Assembly (NCBI GenBank): GCA_903789615.1
Contig: CAIFEV010000001.1
Span: forward strand, 372,001-436,000
Direction of reading: 5' to 3'
Length of the DNA: 64,000 bases
Origin: an uncultured Lachnospiraceae bacterium
GTDB taxonomy: Bacteria > Bacillota > Clostridia > Lachnospirales > Lachnospiraceae
Shown here one piece after another: positions 36,053 to 44,743 of the stretch. Position 1 is the stretch's first letter. Each line of letters opens with the position of its first letter. A program made the translations under genes and the position numbers. Under the pieces are notes generated by a model. It was not told where the DNA came from, did not search any database, and saw only the letters and a list, made by a program, of their open reading frames with translations.

Positions 36053-37771
36053 ATGCTTACAAATCTTCATGTTAAAAATCTCGCCCTGATACAGGAGGCC
36101 GATGTCGAATTCGGTCCGGGGCTCAATATCCTGACGGGTGAGACCGGAGCCGGGAAATCGATTATTCTCGGATCTATTCAGCTGGCACTCGGCGGCAAGA
36201 CGAGCGCGGAAGTCATCCGGAAAGGGGCAGAGTACGCTCTTGTTGAGCTTGTTTTTTCTGTTGAAGATCCGGCAAAGCGGGCTGCGCTCAAAGACCTGGG
36301 GGTTGAAGACGCCCAGGACGGCGAAGTCATTCTCGTAAGGAAAATAACGCCCGGCCGCTCCCGCATCAAAGTTAATGGTACATTTTTCACCGCAGCACAG
36401 GTACGGGAAATCAAGAGCCTGCTGATCGACATTCACGGCCAGCACGACAATGCGGCGCTGCTTTCCCCGGAGGAACATCTGCGTCTGATTGATTCCTTCT
36501 GCCCGCCGGAAACAGGCGTTCTCCGTCAGACTCTCCGGGACAGATACCGCAGTCTCCAGGAAAAGAAGAAGGAAATCAAGGCACTTTCAATGGATGAATC
36601 CGCACGCGCCAGAGAGATGTCGTTCCTGCAGTTTGAGATACAGGAAATACAGAGCGCGAAGCTAAAGCCCGATGAAGACGCGGCTCTTGAGGCGGATTAC
36701 CGGCGGATGTCGAATGCCTCCCGGATCTTTGAGTATCTCACGGATGCTGAAAACCTGCTCACGGAGGCACCGGAAAATCTCTCGGACCTCTCCGGACAGA
36801 TCATACAGTCGGTCTCCAGGGCCGCGGCTTTTGACCCGGATCTTGCGGACACGGAAAAGCTTTTAAATGATCTGGACGGGATTATCTCCGATGCGTCCAG
36901 GTCCCTCCGGGATTACATGGAAACGCACGAATATGATGAACAGGCGCTCTCGGACACGGAAGCGCGCTTAAACACCATCAATGCCCTGAAGGACAAATAC
37001 GGCCGGAGCATTCCGGACATCCTCGCAGCCTGTGAGCAGAAGGAAAAGAGACTTCAGGAACTTGAAAACTGCGCGCAGATCCTGGAGGAAAAAAATTCCG
37101 CGTGCCGAAAACTGCAGCAGGAGATCGGCAGACTTGCCGACAGGCTCACACAGATCCGGCAGAAGACGGCGGACGAATTGTGCGGGAGAATCCGGGAAAA
37201 TCTCAGGGGCCTGAATTTTCTCGACAACCGCTTCACGGCCTCCTTTATGCGACTCCCGGAACCGGGCGAAAACGGTCAGGATGCGGTGAATTTTATGATC
37301 GCCGTCAATCCGGGAGAAGAGTTGCATCCGCTGCAGAAAACAGCTTCAGGGGGCGAGCTCTCCCGTATCATGCTGGCCGTCAAGACCTGCATGGCCGAAA
37401 AGGACCATACGGGGACGCTTATTTTTGATGAGATTGATGCCGGCATCAGCGGCCGCACGGCGCAGAAGGTTGCCGAAAACCTCCATTTTCTCGCGGGATC
37501 GCATCAGATCATCTGCATCACCCATCTGGCACAGATTGCAGCTATGTCCGACGTACATTTCCGGATCGCCAAGCGCGTGAAAGACGGCAGAACGGTCACC
37601 ACAATTGAAAAACTTTCCGAAGAGGAGAGTATAGAAGAGCTTTCCCGGATCCTTGGCGGTACAAGAATAACGGACGCCGTCCGCAGGAGTGCGCAGGAAA
37701 TGCGGGAAATGGCCCGGAAAGCAGACACCTCAGTCTCGCAGCAGCCCGCTATTCCGAGGAATGTTACATAA
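36053..37771 (+). CDS. recN: DNA repair protein RecN
   Basis: SMC-like ATPase that gathers DNA double-strand break ends. The 572 residues show Walker A GETGAGKS near residue 30, a central coiled coil (about 160-370), the ABC signature TASGGELSRIMLA and Walker B TLIFDEIDAGISG. No LexA box was seen in the 30 bases between argR and recN, so any SOS control would have to act elsewhere. recN is the last gene of the operon. The spoIVB-spo0A genes that often follow it are absent. Confidence 0.96.
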   Translation: MLTNLHVKNLALIQEADVEFGPGLNILTGETGAGKSIILGSIQLALGGKTSAEVIRKGAEYALVELVFSVEDPAKRAALKDLGVEDAQDGEVILVRKITPGRSRIKVNGTFFTAAQVREIKSLLIDIHGQHDNAALLSPEEHLRLIDSFCPPETGVLRQTLRDRYRSLQEKKKEIKALSMDESARAREMSFLQFEIQEIQSAKLKPDEDAALEADYRRMSNASRIFEYLTDAENLLTEAPENLSDLSGQIIQSVSRAAAFDPDLADTEKLLNDLDGIISDASRSLRDYMETHEYDEQALSDTEARLNTINALKDKYGRSIPDILAACEQKEKRLQELENCAQILEEKNSACRKLQQEIGRLADRLTQIRQKTADELCGRIRENLRGLNFLDNRFTASFMRLPEPGENGQDAVNFMIAVNPGEELHPLQKTASGGELSRIMLAVKTCMAEKDHTGTLIFDEIDAGISGRTAQKVAENLHFLAGSHQIICITHLAQIAAMSDVHFRIAKRVKDGRTVTTIEKLSEEESIEELSRILGGTRITDAVRRSAQEMREMARKADTSVSQQPAIPRNVT

Positions 37772-37778
37772 GTGTTAC
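37762..37778 (+). promoter_or_regulatory. WalR-type direct repeat upstream of the NlpC/P60 gene
   Basis: TGTTAC-ATAAG-TGTTAC fits the WalR (YycF) operator of two TGT(A/T)A(A/T/C) hexamers five bases apart. It overlaps the recN stop and lies about 40 bases before the -35 of a wall-hydrolase gene, the usual class of WalR target. Confidence 0.6.
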
Positions 37779-37818
37779 AATTTTATTTCGTGATATGTGA
37801 CAAATCTTCGAAAAAGGG

Positions 37819-37847
37819 TTGAAATGCACGATATGTAGTAGTATAGT
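37819..37847 (+). promoter_or_regulatory. Sigma-A promoter of the NlpC/P60 gene
   Basis: TTGAAA (37819-37824), 17 bases, TATAGT (37842-37847). An inverted GTTAC/GTAAC pair lies just downstream. Confidence 0.7.
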
Positions 37848-37902
37848 TACACATGTCGAAATAAATTCGTAACAAAATCTGTTAGAATTTTATGAGGTGA
37901 AA

Positions 37903-39255
37903 ATGTATTTTCGGAAGTTTTCCAGAAGCCTGATGCTGGCAGCTGCCATCAGTTCGGTTGCCGCATGCGGCGTTATGGCCGATGACATATCGGATCTTAC
38001 GCAGAAGAAACAGGAAGCTGAGTCCAACGTTTCCGACCTTCAGCAGCAGATGACGGATCTTTTCAGTCAGATGAGCAGCCTGGAACTTCAGGCACAGGAT
38101 CTGAATGAACAGATTGCTGCAAACGAGGCGAAGCTGGATGAAGTCAATCAGCAGTCTGAGGATCAGACGCAGAAGATGTATGAGCGCATCCGGTATATGT
38201 ATGAGAATCAGGCCGGATCGTCCGTATCGGAGATTCTTCTTTCTTCGAAAGATTTCGCAGATTTTCTCAAGAAGAGCAGCTACGTATCGAGCATCTATCA
38301 GACAGACAGAGACGGACTGGTCCAGCTGGCGCAGACAAAGAGTGACATTGAAAGTCTGAACGAGCAGCTGACAAGCCAGAGAGATGATCTGCAGGCTTCG
38401 TATGAAGCAAACTTTGAAAAAACCCAGGAACTGCAGACACTGATCTCGGATGCACAGGGAACGGTCGATGATCTGGACAGTCAGATTCAGGCAGCGGCTG
38501 CAGAAGCGGCCAGAAAGGCAGCGGAAGAACAGGCGGCTAAGGAAGCAGCGGCATCCGCTACGGCTTCTTCGGCATCATCCGGCTCTGCACAGACTGCCCA
38601 GCAGATCCTCGCGGCTGTAGGCCTCGCGGATCCGACGACAGGCAGCTCAGAGAGCTCAGGAAGCACTTCGGCGGTATCCGGCAGTCAGAGTGCACAGTCG
38701 GGATCATCTGTTTCCACAGGTACATCGGAAGCACAGACGGAAGCGCCTGCTGCTGCAGAAGAGACAACCGGGCAGACCACAACGTCCCAGCCTGAGACAC
38801 CGGCTGAGACGACATCCGGAAGTACCGAAACGGAAGAGTCAAAGGCACAGGAGACGGAGAGCTCCAAGCCTTCTTCTTCCTCTTCTGAAAGCACCACAAA
38901 AGTGTCCTCAGACACCTCAATCGGAGCACAGGCTCTCTCCATCGCAGAGAGCTACATCGGAACTCCGTATGTATGGGGCGGCACGACACCGGCCGGCTTT
39001 GACTGCTCAGGTCTGACACAGTATGTATATGCGCAGCTGGGCATCGGCATTCCGAGAACATCCGCCGCACAGCTTTCCGCGGGCTACTCTGTGGGACTTG
39101 CCAATGCGCAGCCGGGAGACCTGGTTCTCTGCCCCGGCCATGTGGGACTGTATGCCGGAAACGGCATGATTCTGAACGCGACACAGCCGGGCGACATCGT
39201 GCGGTATTCCCACGTTTCTTCCTTCACGGTGCTGGATGTGAGACGAGTTTATTGA
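37903..39255 (+). CDS. Secreted NlpC/P60 peptidoglycan hydrolase with PcsB-like coiled coil
   Basis: A 450-residue exported wall hydrolase. The signal peptide is followed by either a lipobox-like VAAC or a signal-peptidase I site at VMA-DD. Residues about 28-210 form a PcsB-like coiled coil rich in Gln and Glu. About 215-340 is a Ser/Thr/Glu/Ala linker that should be unstructured. The C-terminal NlpC/P60 domain carries the catalytic Cys in AGFDCSGLTQYVY and His in GHVGLYAGNGM. Such enzymes cut the peptide stem, often at cell division. ATG 37903 follows GAGGTG; GTG 37897 is an alternative. The WalR-like box suggests WalRK control. Confidence 0.9.
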   Translation: MYFRKFSRSLMLAAAISSVAACGVMADDISDLTQKKQEAESNVSDLQQQMTDLFSQMSSLELQAQDLNEQIAANEAKLDEVNQQSEDQTQKMYERIRYMYENQAGSSVSEILLSSKDFADFLKKSSYVSSIYQTDRDGLVQLAQTKSDIESLNEQLTSQRDDLQASYEANFEKTQELQTLISDAQGTVDDLDSQIQAAAAEAARKAAEEQAAKEAAASATASSASSGSAQTAQQILAAVGLADPTTGSSESSGSTSAVSGSQSAQSGSSVSTGTSEAQTEAPAAAEETTGQTTTSQPETPAETTSGSTETEESKAQETESSKPSSSSSESTTKVSSDTSIGAQALSIAESYIGTPYVWGGTTPAGFDCSGLTQYVYAQLGIGIPRTSAAQLSAGYSVGLANAQPGDLVLCPGHVGLYAGNGMILNATQPGDIVRYSHVSSFTVLDVRRVY

Positions 39256-39280
39256 TGTTTATCCCTGATGGATATGCTAT

Positions 39281-39315
39281 AATAAGTGCAGCTTAGAGGC
39301 TGCACTTATTTTTTT
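39281..39315 (+). terminator. Intrinsic terminator after the NlpC/P60 gene
   Basis: AATAAGTGCAGC and GCTGCACTTATT form a perfect 12-pair stem around TTAGAG, followed by a T-run. Confidence 0.88.
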
Positions 39316-39369
39316 GCTTTCGTGAGGTTTACGCGCAGCCTGCAATCCATTTGTACGGGGAGGAAAACC

Positions 39370-40812
39370 ATGAAGAACATTCTGCTTGTGGCTTCTGAGG
39401 CTGTGCCTTTTATCAAGACAGGCGGATTGGCGGATGTTGTCGGCGCACTGCCGAAGTACTGTGACAGAACAAAATACGATGTGCGGGTTATGATCCCGAA
39501 GTATATGTGCATACCGCAGGAACTCCGGGACCAGATGAAATACATCACGCATTTTTACATTGATCTGGCGTGGCGCACCCAGTACGTCGGCGTGCTGCAG
39601 GCGCAGGTCGACGGCGTCACCTATTATTTCATCGACAATGAATTTTACTTCGGCGGCCCCAAACCGTACAGCTGGATTCACGAGGACATCGAGAAGTTTG
39701 CCTTCTTTGCAAAGGCCGCACTGAGTGCACTCCCGGTCCTGGGGTTCCGGCCGGACATCATCCACTGCAATGACTGGCAGACGGGCCTCATCCCCGTATA
39801 TCTGCATGAGAGATTTGCGGACGGGGAGTTCTATCAGGGTATCCGCTCCATCATGACCATCCACAATCTGCGGTTTCAGGGTATCTGGGACTTGAAGAAG
39901 GTGAAGGATATCACCGGTCTTCCGGACTATTTCTTCACATCCGACAAGCTGGAGGCGTACGGGGACGCCAATTACCTGAAGGGCGGAATCGTTTATGCCG
40001 ACTGGGTGACGACTGTCTCTCCGACATATGCGGAGGAAATCAAAACGCCGTTTTACGGTGAGCATCTTGACGGACTGATGCGGGCACGCAGCAACTGCCT
40101 GTCCGGAATTGTCAACGGCATCGACTACGCGCTGTTTAATCCGGAGACTGACGGGAAGATTCCGGCCCGGTACAATCAGATCACATTCCGTAAGGAGAAG
40201 TGGAAGAACAAGACAGAGCTGCAGAAAGAGCTTGGTCTTGCGCAGGATAAGGACAGATTTATGATCGGCATCGTATCCCGCCTCACCGATCAGAAGGGGT
40301 TTGATCTCATCAACTGTGTCATGGATCAGATCTGTCAGGAGGACGTTCAGCTTGTCGTCCTCGGGACGGGAGAAGAGCGCTACGAGAACATGTTCCGCCA
40401 CTATGACTGGAAGTATAATGACCGTGTGTCGGCCAACATCTATTACTCGGATGATCTGGCCCGCAAGATCTACGCCGCCTCGGACGCTTTTCTGATGCCG
40501 TCTCTCTTTGAGCCTTGCGGTCTGTCCCAGCTCATCAGTCTCCGATACGGAACGGTTCCGATTGTGCGCGAGACAGGCGGACTGAAAGACACTGTCGAAG
40601 CTTACAACGAATATGAGGGGACAGGGACCGGATTCTCATTTGCCAACTATAATGCGCATGAGATGCTCGGAATTATCAATTACGCCAAGGACGTTTATTA
40701 CAATCACCGCCACGAGTGGAACGGGATTGTCGACCGCGGCATGACCCGCGATTTCTCGTGGACGAATTCGGCGAAAAAGTACGAAGAGCTTTACGATCAG
40801 CTCCTCGGTTGA
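39370..40812 (+). CDS. glgA: Glycogen synthase (ADP-glucose type)
   Basis: Transfers glucose from ADP-glucose to a growing alpha-1,4 glucan. The 480 residues start MKNILLVASEAVPFIKTGGL, with the ADP-glucose-binding KTGGLADVVGALPK. ENDWQTGLIP-type HCNDWQTGLIPVYLH and the C-terminal FEPCGLSQLISLRYGT with RETGGLKDTV are diagnostic of GT5. GGGGAGGA lies six bases before ATG 39370; longer frames lack a site. glgC and glgB are not nearby. Confidence 0.95.
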   Translation: MKNILLVASEAVPFIKTGGLADVVGALPKYCDRTKYDVRVMIPKYMCIPQELRDQMKYITHFYIDLAWRTQYVGVLQAQVDGVTYYFIDNEFYFGGPKPYSWIHEDIEKFAFFAKAALSALPVLGFRPDIIHCNDWQTGLIPVYLHERFADGEFYQGIRSIMTIHNLRFQGIWDLKKVKDITGLPDYFFTSDKLEAYGDANYLKGGIVYADWVTTVSPTYAEEIKTPFYGEHLDGLMRARSNCLSGIVNGIDYALFNPETDGKIPARYNQITFRKEKWKNKTELQKELGLAQDKDRFMIGIVSRLTDQKGFDLINCVMDQICQEDVQLVVLGTGEERYENMFRHYDWKYNDRVSANIYYSDDLARKIYAASDAFLMPSLFEPCGLSQLISLRYGTVPIVRETGGLKDTVEAYNEYEGTGTGFSFANYNAHEMLGIINYAKDVYYNHRHEWNGIVDRGMTRDFSWTNSAKKYEELYDQLLG

Positions 40813-40837
40813 TTTTAACGGCAAGCTGTGGTACATT
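40809..40837 (+). promoter_or_regulatory. Promoter of tRNA-Leu
   Basis: TTGATT (40809-40814, overlapping the glgA stop), 17 bases, TACATT (40832-40837). Transcription would start about five bases before the mature tRNA. Confidence 0.55.
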
Positions 40838-40848
40838 AACCAGAGCGT

Positions 40849-40931
40849 GCGGATGTGGCGGAATGGCAGACGCGGCAGACTCAAAATCTGCTGGTGGTGA
40901 CATCATGCGGGTTCAAGTCCCGCCATCCGCA
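40849..40931 (+). tRNA. tRNA-Leu(CAA)
   Basis: The acceptor stem GCGGATG pairs with CATCCGC, followed by discriminator A. The anticodon stem GCAGA/TCTGC encloses CTCAAAA, giving anticodon CAA, which reads UUG. A long class II variable arm and a GGTTCAAGTCC T-arm complete the fold. CCA is not encoded. It is the only tRNA gene seen in the window. Confidence 0.95.
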
Positions 40932-40940
40932 TTTCGTCCG

Positions 40941-40978
40941 GCCTGTGATTTACGCTTGGTAAGTCACAGGCTTTTTTT
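40941..40978 (+). terminator. Intrinsic terminator after tRNA-Leu
   Basis: GCCTGTGATTTAC pairs over 13 positions (one G-U) with GTAAGTCACAGGC around GCTTG, followed by seven T. Confidence 0.9.
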
Positions 40979-41032
40979 GTAGAATTCCTTCTGCGGGTTC
41001 TTTTGCGGCGGCAGGCCGGATAGGAGGGTGCG

Positions 41033-41413
41033 ATGGCCGGGAAGGACGAGGAAATCTGTGAGAGCATACAGCGCGATATGCCGCTCTTTGTATCCGGCAG
41101 ACTTTCTGACGAAGAGATGAAAGACTTTATACGGCATGTGAAGCACTGCAAAAGCTGTCAGGAAGAGCTCATGACATATGACATTCTGGAGTATGGCCTG
41201 AAGGAGAAAAAGACACTGACAAGTCCGGACGCCGAAACAGTGAGACTCATCCGGGATTATGACTTCCAGGGGCTGATGAAAAAGCAGCTCTCCGATATGG
41301 AAGCAAAAGTGCGCCGGAAGGAAAAGTGGGAGCGTCTGTCTCTCCTGGCACTCGGGATTGCGAATATCGCCGCGCTGGCTGCGACGGCACTCATGCTCCT
41401 GGAAAAATGGTAA
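41033..41413 (+). CDS. Small membrane protein with anti-sigma-like zinc finger (zf-HC2 type)
   Basis: A 126-residue protein. Residues about 35-47 carry HVKHCKSCQEE, the H-x3-C-x2-C pattern of ZAS anti-sigma factors. A single membrane helix lies near the C-terminus (about 102-121). ZAS proteins normally hold an ECF sigma factor, but no sigma gene is adjacent. GGAGGG precedes the ATG. Its last bases overlap the possible ATG 41407 of polA and contain the polA ribosome site, so translation of the two is probably linked. Role unknown; zinc-finger membrane regulator is the best guess. Confidence 0.7.
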   Translation: MAGKDEEICESIQRDMPLFVSGRLSDEEMKDFIRHVKHCKSCQEELMTYDILEYGLKEKKTLTSPDAETVRLIRDYDFQGLMKKQLSDMEAKVRRKEKWERLSLLALGIANIAALAATALMLLEKW

Positions 41414-41419
41414 AGGGGA
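41412..41419 (+). promoter_or_regulatory. Ribosome binding site that fixes the polA start
   Basis: AAAGGGGA five bases before TTG 41425. ATG 41407 lies upstream of this site and is therefore less likely. Confidence 0.6.
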
Positions 41420-41424
41420 CTGCT

Positions 41425-44118
41425 TTGAAGAAAAAAATACTGATCGTTGACGGACACAGCATCATGAACCGGGCGTATTTTGCGATGCCCCATCTGACAA
41501 ATGCGGAAGGCGAGCCGACCGGTGCGATTCTTGGATTTCTGAACATTCTGTTCCGCTACCTTGACGAGCGCTCTCCGGAGTACCTGATCGTCACATTCGA
41601 CACGGCGGCGCCGACATTCCGACATAAAATGTATCCGGATTACAAGGGCACAAGAAAGCCGATGGATCCGGAACTTCACCAGCAGATTCACAAAGTTCAG
41701 GAACTCCTTGCGGCTATGGGAATTGAAATCCGGTCGCTGGCGGGGTACGAAGCGGACGATCTCATGGGGACGCTGGCGGTCAGGGCGGCGAAGGAAGGGC
41801 TGGATGTGACCATCCTGTCCGGTGACCGCGATCTGCTTCAGCTGGCTTCTCCTTCGATCACCGTGACAATCCCGAAAACCATAAAGGGGAAATCGCTTGT
41901 CGAGGAGTACGGTCCGAAAGAGGTCAAGGAAACGTTCGGCGTGACACCGGAGGAGTTTATCGACGAGAAGGCACTGATGGGAGACAGCTCCGACAATATT
42001 CCAGGAGCGCCCGGGATCGGCCCGAAAACCGCCGCAAAACTCATTGAGCAGTATCACAGCATCGGCGAGGTAATCGCACACGCGCAGGAGCTTAAGCCCG
42101 ACAAGGTGCGCCGTTCGGTTTCCGAAAATACAGAACAGATCCGCATGAGCTATGATCTGGCGAAAATCTGCACCGATGCGCCGGTTGAACTGGACCTTGA
42201 AGGAGCAGTGACGGGCGATTATTTCAATGAAAAATCGTACCCGTATTTCAAAAAACTGAACTTCAGAAAGTATCTTGACCGCTTCACGCACACGGACGCG
42301 GCCCCGATGCCAAAGGAAAGCCTGCAGCTGCGCCCGTATGAGGAGATACACCGGCTGGAGCAGGCCGATAGGATATTCCGGGAACAGGCGGAAGCACTTT
42401 CGCGCGGAAAGAGGCTCGGCGTGAACTATCTTATCCGCTCCGGAAAAGTTATCGGACTGGCGCTTGCACCGGAAGAAGGGGAAAAGAATTATTTCTTTCC
42501 GACCGCCGGCTATTTTACGATAAGCTATTTCGCCAGAAAGCTGATTGAGCTCTCGGATGCCGCATCGGACAGAAATCTGTGCTTTCTCGACCTGAAGGGG
42601 CAGCTGGGAGCGTTCACGGACCTGTACCTGCACAATCTGCGTCAGGAAGCGGTCTTTGATGTCAGCGTCGGGGATTATCTTCTCTACCCGGCGAGAAGCG
42701 CGTATACCGCGGACGTACTGGCAGGCGCGCTGCTTGATGTGCCGCTGCCGTCTCTGTCCGAGCGGGCCAAAGCAGCCGGAAAGAAAAAGGAAGACGATCT
42801 GCTTCCGGACGCGCCGGAGCGGATCGAAGACGCATCGCAGCGCGCCTGGACGGCGATGATGACGGCCGGAAAGATAGAGAAGGGGCTGAAGGACGCCGAT
42901 ATGTACGATCTTTTCGAGAACCTGGAGATGCCGCTTGTCTTCGTCCTTTATGACATGGAGAAGACCGGCGTGCGGATCGACGCGGATTCTCTGAAGGAGT
43001 ACGCAGAGGAGCTCGGGAAGAAGATTGACGCACTGACGGAGAAGATCTACGGGGAGGCCGGGAAGACCTTCAATCTGAATTCGCCAAGGCAGCTTGCCCA
43101 GGTCCTGTTTGAGGATCTGAAGATACCGAACGGGAAGAAAGGGAAGAACGGATATTCGACCTCAGCGGACATTCTCGAGAAGCTCGCTAACGACTATCCG
43201 ATCGTGGCCGATATTCTGGAATACAGGACGTACAGCAAGCTCAAGTCGACCTATGCGGACGGGCTGCCGGGCTACATAGCACCGGACGGGCGGATTCACT
43301 GTCACTTCAATCAGATGGTCACGGCGACCGGGCGCATCAGCTCCTCGGACCCGAACCTGCAGAACATACCTGTGCGGCAGGATCTCGGACGCCAGATCCG
43401 CAGGATGTTCATCCCGCGGGAGGGGTATACATTTGTCGATGCGGACTATTCGCAGATCGAGCTGCGCATTATGGCGCACATGTCCGGGGATGAGAAACTC
43501 ATTGAGGCGTACCGCTCCGAAAAGGATATTCACCGGATCACAGCGTCACAGGTGTTTCACGTGCCGTTTGAGGACGTGACACCGCAGCAGCGCCGCAACG
43601 CAAAGGCGGTCAACTTCGGCATCATCTACGGCATCAGCGCCTTCGGCCTCTCCAAGGATCTGAGCATATCGAGAAATGACGCGAAGCACTATATAGAACA
43701 GTACTTTGAAACCTATCCGAAGGTAAAGGAGTATATCGACCGGCTCGTGGCCTCGGCCAAAGAGACAGGGTACTCCGTCACAATGTTCGGAAGACGGCGC
43801 CCGATACCGGAACTTAAGGACAGTAATTTTATGCGGAGGCAGTTCGGCGAACGGGTTGCCATGAACGCGCCGATCCAGGGGAGCGCGGCGGACATCATGA
43901 AGATCGCCATGATCCGTGTCAGCCAGTCGCTTGCGACCAGTCACATGAAATCAAGAGTTGTCCTTCAGGTGCACGACGAACTGCTCGTTGAGACGGCGCC
44001 GGGCGAAGAGGAGGCGGTAAAGCAGATCCTCACGGAGTGCATGACGCACGCGGCGGATCTGAAGGTGCCGCTGGAGATTGACATCAACGAAGGCATTAAC
44101 TGGGCGGAGGCACACTGA
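41425..44118 (+). CDS. polA: DNA polymerase I
   Basis: Repairs DNA and replaces Okazaki primers. From TTG 41425 the protein has 897 residues. The N-terminal 5' nuclease domain has LIVDGHSIMNRAYF, YEADDLMGTLA and GDSSDNIPGAPGIGPKTA. The middle 3'-5' exonuclease-like domain has lost the acidic DEDD residues, as in Bacillus PolA. The polymerase domain shows DADYSQIELRIMAHMSGD, RRNAKAVNFGIIYG and QVHDELLVE. The TTG start is chosen over ATG 41407 because of the ribosome site. It is followed by coaE after four bases. Confidence 0.95.
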   Translation: MKKKILIVDGHSIMNRAYFAMPHLTNAEGEPTGAILGFLNILFRYLDERSPEYLIVTFDTAAPTFRHKMYPDYKGTRKPMDPELHQQIHKVQELLAAMGIEIRSLAGYEADDLMGTLAVRAAKEGLDVTILSGDRDLLQLASPSITVTIPKTIKGKSLVEEYGPKEVKETFGVTPEEFIDEKALMGDSSDNIPGAPGIGPKTAAKLIEQYHSIGEVIAHAQELKPDKVRRSVSENTEQIRMSYDLAKICTDAPVELDLEGAVTGDYFNEKSYPYFKKLNFRKYLDRFTHTDAAPMPKESLQLRPYEEIHRLEQADRIFREQAEALSRGKRLGVNYLIRSGKVIGLALAPEEGEKNYFFPTAGYFTISYFARKLIELSDAASDRNLCFLDLKGQLGAFTDLYLHNLRQEAVFDVSVGDYLLYPARSAYTADVLAGALLDVPLPSLSERAKAAGKKKEDDLLPDAPERIEDASQRAWTAMMTAGKIEKGLKDADMYDLFENLEMPLVFVLYDMEKTGVRIDADSLKEYAEELGKKIDALTEKIYGEAGKTFNLNSPRQLAQVLFEDLKIPNGKKGKNGYSTSADILEKLANDYPIVADILEYRTYSKLKSTYADGLPGYIAPDGRIHCHFNQMVTATGRISSSDPNLQNIPVRQDLGRQIRRMFIPREGYTFVDADYSQIELRIMAHMSGDEKLIEAYRSEKDIHRITASQVFHVPFEDVTPQQRRNAKAVNFGIIYGISAFGLSKDLSISRNDAKHYIEQYFETYPKVKEYIDRLVASAKETGYSVTMFGRRRPIPELKDSNFMRRQFGERVAMNAPIQGSAADIMKIAMIRVSQSLATSHMKSRVVLQVHDELLVETAPGEEEAVKQILTECMTHAADLKVPLEIDINEGINWAEAH

Positions 44119-44122
44119 CGGA

Positions 44123-44713
44123 ATGAAAGTTATCGGGCTGACAGGCGGTGTCGGAAGCGGAAAGAGCACGGTCACGGAGATCTTAGAGAGCATGGGATAT
44201 CCGGCCGTTCAGACAGATGCCATCGGAAAAGAGCTGATGCGCCCGGGCGAGGCGGGGTACCGCGGGATCATTTCCTTTTTCGGTGACTGTATTCTGAAAG
44301 CGGACGGTACAATCGACCGGAACAGACTGGCAGAAGTAATATTTAATGAACCGCGGAAAAAAGTGGTGGTCGAGAGTATCATCCATCCACTTGTGAAGCG
44401 GCAGGTAATCAACGCGGTTACGGAAGCGCGCATCCGGGGAGAGACGGACTATTTTTTCGTCGAATCGGCGCTGCTGTACGAGGACCACTACGAGTCGGTC
44501 TGCGATGAGTTCTGGTATGTCTATGCGCCGGAGGCGGTGCGCCGCAGGCGCCTGAAAGCTTCACGGGGTTACAGCGACGAAAAAATCGACAGTATCCTGA
44601 AAAGTCAGCTTTCCGACGAACAGTTCCGCTCCATCTGCACGCAGGTCATCGACAATAGCGGAAATCCTGAGAAGACGAAAGGCTGCCTTGAGAAATTGCT
44701 GAACCTATGCTAA
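44123..44713 (+). CDS. coaE: Dephospho-CoA kinase
   Basis: Last step of coenzyme A synthesis, phosphorylating dephospho-CoA. The 196 residues begin MKVIGLTGGVGSGKST (P-loop), with DAIGKELM and IIHPLVKRQVI typical of CoaE. ATG 44123 is close behind polA; GGAGG inside the polA end is 12 bases upstream, a long spacing. The order polA-coaE is common in Firmicutes. Confidence 0.93.
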   Translation: MKVIGLTGGVGSGKSTVTEILESMGYPAVQTDAIGKELMRPGEAGYRGIISFFGDCILKADGTIDRNRLAEVIFNEPRKKVVVESIIHPLVKRQVINAVTEARIRGETDYFFVESALLYEDHYESVCDEFWYVYAPEAVRRRRLKASRGYSDEKIDSILKSQLSDEQFRSICTQVIDNSGNPEKTKGCLEKLLNLC

Positions 44714-44743
44714 TGTTATGCGAAACGGGAGGAAGAAGCATCC

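Noticed and set aside
39252-39283. Promoter for glgA (TTGATG and TATAAT overlapping the upstream terminator)
   Set aside because: The spacer is 20 bases and transcription would start inside the terminator stem. The TATAAT is probably coincidental.
41326-41424. Longer N-terminus of PolA from upstream in-frame codons
   Set aside because: The added residues overlap the zinc-finger gene and do not resemble PolA. The ribosome site points to TTG 41425.
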